From positions 1,178,001 to 1,242,000 of the forward strand of contig NZ_VLKF01000001.1 in the NCBI RefSeq assembly GCF_007994135.1: DNA of 64,000 nucleotides. The letters are read 5' to 3'. The DNA comes from Modestobacter roseus (lineage in GTDB: Bacteria > Actinomycetota > Actinomycetes > Mycobacteriales > Geodermatophilaceae). Both the position numbers and the translations under genes were made by a program. Below the pieces are notes generated by a model. It was not told where the DNA came from. It searched no databases and saw only the letters and a list, made by a program, of their open reading frames with translations. Within the stretch, counting starts at the first letter, position 1, and each line of letters begins with the position of its first letter. Of this stretch, positions 60,426 to 64,000 are shown piece after piece.

Positions 60426-62093
60426 ATGCCCCGCCGTCCGGCGGTGCCGCCCACCGCCCGGCGTCCGGGATGGCCGGTGGGCAGCGAGCTGCGCCGGCCC
60501 TCCGGCGCGGACAGGGCCGGGCCCCGGCGGGTACGCCGGGAGGTGTGGGGCTGGGCGGCAGTGCTCCTCCTCGCGGTGGTCGGCCAACTCGTGCTCTCGC
60601 TGCTCGGCGACGCCCCGGCTCGCAGGACGGTGGACCGCGAGGTGCGGGCCGTCCTCCTCCCCGGCCCGCTGGACCACGCGTGGCACGAGCTGGCCGAGCT
60701 GGGGCACCTGCTCGGCCCGCGGGTGCTGTGGGTGCCCACCGTGCTGGTGCTGGTCTGGGTGCGGCGGTGGCGCCACCTGCGGGTCTACCTGGGCACGGTC
60801 AGCGTGATCGCGGCGGTGGCCGTGGTCGCCTCGCACGACGGTGCGTGGGCACTCCGCGTGCGGGAGGGCCTGGTCGGCTCGCCGGACGAGCTGTCGCTGC
60901 CCAGCTGGCCGGTGCTGGTGATGGCGGCGGTGTCGGTGGCCACCGTGCAGGTGCTGGTGCCGCCGGGGCGGGCGCGGCGCTGGGGCTGGGCAGCGGCGGT
61001 CGGCCTCCTCGTGGTCTGCACGGCCGCCGCGGTCGCCCAGGGGTGGACCGGCGCGTCCGCCGGCGTGGTGGCCGCACTGTCGGGAGCGTCCGCAGCGGGA
61101 CTGGCCATCACGCTGCTGGCGCCACCGGACCGGGTGCCGGTGACCTACCGCCGGCGGGTGCCCGCACACCTGACCCTCGATGCCGAGCGCACCGGCCGGG
61201 TGCTGGCGGCGGTGCGGGACCAGCTCGGGCTGCCCGCGGTGGCGCTGGAGCCCTACCGGCTGGACGGCTCGGCCGGGTCCACGCCGTGCCGGCTGAGGCT
61301 GGCCGAGGGCCCGACGGAGGCGCTGTTCGGCAAGCTGTACTCCAGCACCCACCTGCGGTCGGACCGCTGGTACAAGTTCTTCCGCGTGCTGCGGTACGGC
61401 CGGCTGGAGGACGAGGCGCCGTTCAGCTCCGTGCGCCGGCTGGTCGAGCACGAGGACTACATGCTCAGGCTGCTCCGGGACGGCGGTGTGCAGGTGCCCG
61501 AACCGCTCGGCGTGGTCGAGGTGGTCCCCGGGCAGGAGTACCTGCTGGTCACCGAACTGGTGCCCGACTCCGTGGAGCTGCTGGACTCCGGCCTGCCGGA
61601 CCCGGTCCTGGACGATGCGCTGCGGCAGGTGGGACGCCTGTGGGTGGCCGGCGCGGCGCACCGGGACATCAAGCCGTCCAACGTGCTCGCACGGGGCGAC
61701 CGGGTGTTCCTGGTCGACGTGTCCTTCGGGGAGCTGCGGCCGTCCCGCTGGCGGCAGTCGGTCGACCTGGCCAACATGCTGCTCACCCTCGGTCTCGGCG
61801 CCGAACCGGCGCACGTGCTGGAACGCGCACGGCTGCTGTTCGGTGACGGGGACCTCGCCGAGGCGCTGGCCACCACGAGCTCGGTGACCGTGCCGCGGCA
61901 GCTGCAGCGCCGCATCCACGCGGTGCGGCCGGACCTGGTCGCGGAGCTCCGCGGACTGCTGCCGTCGCACCCCCGCATCCGGGTGCAGCGGTGGAGCGTG
62001 CGGCGGGTGCTGCTGGCCGTCGGCAGCGCGGCGTCCGTCGTGGTGGTGGCCGGGCTGGTCGGGCTCGACCTGCGCGCGGGGGGCCTGCTGTGA
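60426..62093 (+). CDS. Catalytically dead PAP2-like membrane domain fused to a kinase
   Basis: 555 aa. Residues 40-235 form five or six helices that follow the PAP2 fold but have lost its chemistry: the PSGH motif reads LPSWPVLVMAA (159-169), and the Arg...His motif reads AQGWTGASAG with Gln205 and Ser211. Residues about 245-525 are a kinase: Lys303 (LFGKLYSS), HRDIKPSNVL (412-421, intact catalytic loop) and LVDVSFGEL in place of DFG. One more helix ends the chain (about 528-549). It is divergent from the active PAP2-kinase-flippase fusion, so a pair of working and non-working PAP2 units is likely. The ATG at 60426 has GGAG upstream. Confidence 0.82.
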   Translation: MPRRPAVPPTARRPGWPVGSELRRPSGADRAGPRRVRREVWGWAAVLLLAVVGQLVLSLLGDAPARRTVDREVRAVLLPGPLDHAWHELAELGHLLGPRVLWVPTVLVLVWVRRWRHLRVYLGTVSVIAAVAVVASHDGAWALRVREGLVGSPDELSLPSWPVLVMAAVSVATVQVLVPPGRARRWGWAAAVGLLVVCTAAAVAQGWTGASAGVVAALSGASAAGLAITLLAPPDRVPVTYRRRVPAHLTLDAERTGRVLAAVRDQLGLPAVALEPYRLDGSAGSTPCRLRLAEGPTEALFGKLYSSTHLRSDRWYKFFRVLRYGRLEDEAPFSSVRRLVEHEDYMLRLLRDGGVQVPEPLGVVEVVPGQEYLLVTELVPDSVELLDSGLPDPVLDDALRQVGRLWVAGAAHRDIKPSNVLARGDRVFLVDVSFGELRPSRWRQSVDLANMLLTLGLGAEPAHVLERARLLFGDGDLAEALATTSSVTVPRQLQRRIHAVRPDLVAELRGLLPSHPRIRVQRWSVRRVLLAVGSAASVVVVAGLVGLDLRAGGLL

Positions 62094-62803
62094 CCTCGTG
62101 GAAGTGGGACGTGGACAGCACGGGCACAGCGCCGGTGGCTGGGGCCCGCCGGTACCGGGTGGCCGACGTCGTGGGTGCCGCCGGCGCCGCGGCGACGTTC
62201 CTGGGGCACGTCGTCACCGGGCCGCTGCTGCGGTCCCGGCGGCGGTCGTGGGGCGCCACCCCGGGGGAGGCCGCGATGGCCCTGCCCGGGGACGACCTGG
62301 TGCCCGCGCCGCGCTGGCAGGCCACCCGCGCGGTGACGATCGACGCAGCGGCGGCGGACGTCTGGCCGTGGCTGGTGCAGATCGGGCAGGGCCGTGCCGG
62401 CTTCTACAGCCACCAGCTGCTGGAGAACCTGGTCGGCTGTGACGTCCACGACCGGTTCGAGGTGGTTCCCGAGCTCCAGCAGCTGGCCGTCGGGGACGAG
62501 GTCCGGCTGGCCCGCGGTGGGCCGGCCCTGCCGGTGGCGGTGCTGGAGCGCGGCCGACACCTGGTGCTCGGCGGCCCCGCCGGTCCGCTCGGGCGGCGCG
62601 GCGACCCGACCGCGTCCATCTGGGGGTTCCACCTCCGCCCGACCGGCCCCGGCTCGTGCCGGCTGCTCACCCGCAGCCGCACCAGCTACGGCCGCGGACT
62701 GCTGCCCTGGCTGGCGTTCGGGCCGGTGAACGAGCGGGCGTCCTACGTCATGGAGCGGCGGATGCTGTCCACCGTCAAGGCGCTGGCCGAGGAGCGCACA
62801 TGA
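62090..62803 (+). CDS. SRPBCC-fold protein
   Basis: 237 aa. A hydrophobic N-terminal segment (ADVVGAAGAAATFLGHVVTG) may be membrane-associated. The later part RWQATRAVTIDAAAADVWPW, WLVQIGQGRAGFYSHQLLEN and WGFHLRPTGPGSCRLLTRSR follows the START/SRPBCC lipid-binding pattern (polyketide cyclase-like). GTG start overlapping the previous stop (GTGA), so it is cotranslated with the pseudo-PAP2-kinase. Binding of the same lipid is a reasonable guess. Confidence 0.78.
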   Translation: MTSWKWDVDSTGTAPVAGARRYRVADVVGAAGAAATFLGHVVTGPLLRSRRRSWGATPGEAAMALPGDDLVPAPRWQATRAVTIDAAAADVWPWLVQIGQGRAGFYSHQLLENLVGCDVHDRFEVVPELQQLAVGDEVRLARGGPALPVAVLERGRHLVLGGPAGPLGRRGDPTASIWGFHLRPTGPGSCRLLTRSRTSYGRGLLPWLAFGPVNERASYVMERRMLSTVKALAEERT

Positions 62804-63076
62804 CGGGACTTCCCCGACTCCAGTTGACTCGTCGGGTGTGGTGGCGATGACGATGCCGGCGCCGGGCTCGCTGACCAGGTAGCTGCGGTCGCCCGGGCCC
62901 GTCGCGAGGCGGCGGTCCCATACGACGCGGTGATAGCCGGTATCAGCAGGTTCCCGTTCCGGGCAGGTGCGCGCGCACGGCAGGGTGACAGCGATCACGA
63001 GCGCGTGCCCACGGCCGCAGGCCCGGCCTCGCGCTGAGCCCTCGACCGCTGCCGTCATCGACGATCGGAGAAGTAC
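62804..63076. other. Intergenic region with a gene relic
   Basis: 273 bases between the SRPBCC gene and the MBL gene. The first 120 bases hold a minus-strand remnant of a persulfide dioxygenase (separate entry). The rest contains no gene that I can support and presumably the promoter of the MBL gene. Confidence 0.5.
62843..62925 (-). pseudogene. Truncated persulfide-dioxygenase N-terminus
   Basis: On the minus strand the frame reads RRLATGPGDRSYLVSEPGAG followed by IVIA. The intact gene at 53758-55137 begins TTGLGDRSYLVSDGGVGVVI, and the DNA agrees closely (TCGCTGACCAG-x-TAGCTGCG-x-TCGCC in both). Similarity stops at the end of the SRPBCC gene, so only the first 25 or so codons remain. It is a rearrangement scar or a relic of a second sulfur operon. 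Confidence 0.75.
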
Positions 63077-64000
63077 ATGTGTGATGCCGTCTCGCGCGCG
63101 ATGAGCGATGTCTCCGCGCTGCCGGAGTCCAGCCGCCGCCGCTTCCTGCAGGCGCTGGGAGTGACCGCCGCCGCCGGTGGCATGGTCGCTGCTGGCCTGG
63201 GGAGCGCTCAGGCGGCGCCGCGCGGTCGCGGACACCGCCCGGTCCGGAACCGCACCCGGCTGGTCCTGCTCGGGACGGCCGGCGGTCCCGTCCACCAGAG
63301 CCACGACCACTACGGCGTCTCGACCGCTGTGGTCTACGAGGACAGGGTGTACGTGGTGGACCTGGGGCTCGGTGCGTACCGGCGCCTGATCGAGAGTGGG
63401 CTGTCCCCGCTGGGTACCGGGGCGGCGTCGCTGTCCCAGGTCCGCGGCATCTTCTTCACCCACCTGCACAGCGACCACACCACCGACTGGCCGGCTGTCT
63501 ACGCCACCGGCCCGATGAACGCGGTGGGCCGTCCGCAGGGCAGCGTCATCGAGGTCTTCGGCCCGGGGGACCGGGGCACCCTGCCACGGGTGTTCCCTCC
63601 CGGCCGTGCGGTCCCGGAGGTCGTCAACCCGGAGCAGCCGACGGCCGGCATCTCCGGGATGACCGGCTACCTCCGCCAGGCCTTCTCCCAGGACTTCAAC
63701 GACCGGACCAGGGACAGCAACTTCCCCGGACCGGAGAGCCTCTTCCACGTGCAGGACATCGACCTGACCGGGATCTGGGACGTCGACCCGGCGGGCACGC
63801 CGCCGCGCCTGGACCGTCCCATCGAGGTGTGGCAGGACGGCGACGTCAGGATCACCGCGACGCTCGTCGACCACCACCCGACCGCACCGGCGTTCGCCTA
63901 CCGCTTCGACACCCCGGACGGATCGGTCGTCGTCTCCGGCGACACCACGGTCAGCGCGAACCTCATCGACCTCGCCCGCGACACCGACTACCTGGTCCAC
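63077..64000 (+). CDS. Tat-exported metallo-beta-lactamase-fold hydrolase (3' end outside window)
   Basis: 308 codons to the window edge, no stop. A Tat signal (SRRRFLQALGVTAAAGGMVA, residues 19-38) ends near AQAAP. The MBL fold follows: LVLLGTAGGPVHQSHDHYGV, VVDLGLGAYRRL, metal motif FFTHLHSDHTTDW (His128, His130, Asp132, His133), TLVDHHPTAPAFAYRFDTPD and SGDTTVSANLIDLARD. This is the RNase Z/arylsulfatase-like subgroup of MBL enzymes, exported folded. The ATG at 63077 has GGAG 6 bases upstream. Confidence 0.88.
   Translation, partial: MCDAVSRAMSDVSALPESSRRRFLQALGVTAAAGGMVAAGLGSAQAAPRGRGHRPVRNRTRLVLLGTAGGPVHQSHDHYGVSTAVVYEDRVYVVDLGLGAYRRLIESGLSPLGTGAASLSQVRGIFFTHLHSDHTTDWPAVYATGPMNAVGRPQGSVIEVFGPGDRGTLPRVFPPGRAVPEVVNPEQPTAGISGMTGYLRQAFSQDFNDRTRDSNFPGPESLFHVQDIDLTGIWDVDPAGTPPRLDRPIEVWQDGDVRITATLVDHHPTAPAFAYRFDTPDGSVVVSGDTTVSANLIDLARDTDYLVH

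Noticed and set aside
56505..61970. 1821-codon open frame on the minus strand
   Set aside because: Only its last 354 codons are real (the LPG-synthase-type protein). The rest is antisense or out of frame to the triple-fusion and pseudo-PAP2-kinase genes, an effect of extreme GC content.

Overview
The window is very GC-rich (about 74% by eye), with many GTG starts and 4-base start/stop overlaps. Its gene content is that of a high-GC actinobacterium. The rRNA, division and cell-envelope genes, and the two-domain ScpB/ParA neighbourhood, fit a Geodermatophilaceae-like organism (Blastococcus, Geodermatophilus or Modestobacter). That family placement is inference; no database search was possible.

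Layout. 0-3.5 kb: end of an rRNA operon (23S, 5S, terminator). 3.6-14.6 kb: a conserved actinobacterial housekeeping run: a disordered repeat/TPR protein, an SSB-like protein, a DUF1015 protein, a small TPR protein, a HAD phosphatase, an SCP2 protein, tlyA, nadK, recN and a TetR regulator with a broken reading frame. 14.7-25.1 kb: a tightly overlapped division/envelope operon (steA, steB/mctB, a MraY-like protein, murJ, a frameshifted glycosyltransferase, a membrane alkaline-phosphatase-like protein) running into pyrG and a NUDIX hydrolase, closed by a strong terminator. 25.2-29.3 kb: an accessory block (GlcG/HbpS-like protein, membrane protein, AraC-DinB fusion, DHFR-like reductase, aldo/keto reductase with divergent HxlR regulator). 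29.4-37.1 kb: the conserved ald-xerD-parA-scpA-scpB-rluB segment, interrupted by two tiny membrane proteins.

37.1-48.9 kb: a self-contained xylose/xyloside module. A LacI regulator and a GH3 glycosidase run leftward. A binding protein, two permeases, xylA, xylB, an MsmX-like ATPase and an aldose epimerase run rightward from a consensus promoter that carries two palindromes. The module sits between rluB and aroH-cmk-der, and terminators bound it on both sides. 49-51.6 kb: aroH, cmk, der and tRNA-Pro(GGG).

51.7-55.9 kb: a persulfide/sulfur-handling operon (CstR-like repressor, rhodanese, persulfide dioxygenase-rhodanese, rhodanese-DUF2892, TauE/SafE exporter). A perfect palindrome overlaps the repressor start, and a decayed DUF302 gene flanks the operon. 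55.9-62.8 kb: a membrane lipid-type cluster: a PAP2 phosphatase, a flippase-like LPG-synthase TM protein, a PAP2-kinase-flippase triple fusion and, divergently, a protein in which a PAP2-like fold without its catalytic residues is joined to a kinase domain, then an SRPBCC protein. This cluster is the best candidate here for an undescribed system. 62.8 kb carries a truncated second copy of the persulfide dioxygenase N-terminus. The window ends inside a Tat-exported metallo-beta-lactamase-fold protein.

Three single-base frame breaks were found (TetR near 14.3-14.4 kb, glycosyltransferase near 19.87 kb, DUF302 near 52.13 kb). The third is clearly decay. The first two could be real or sequence errors.
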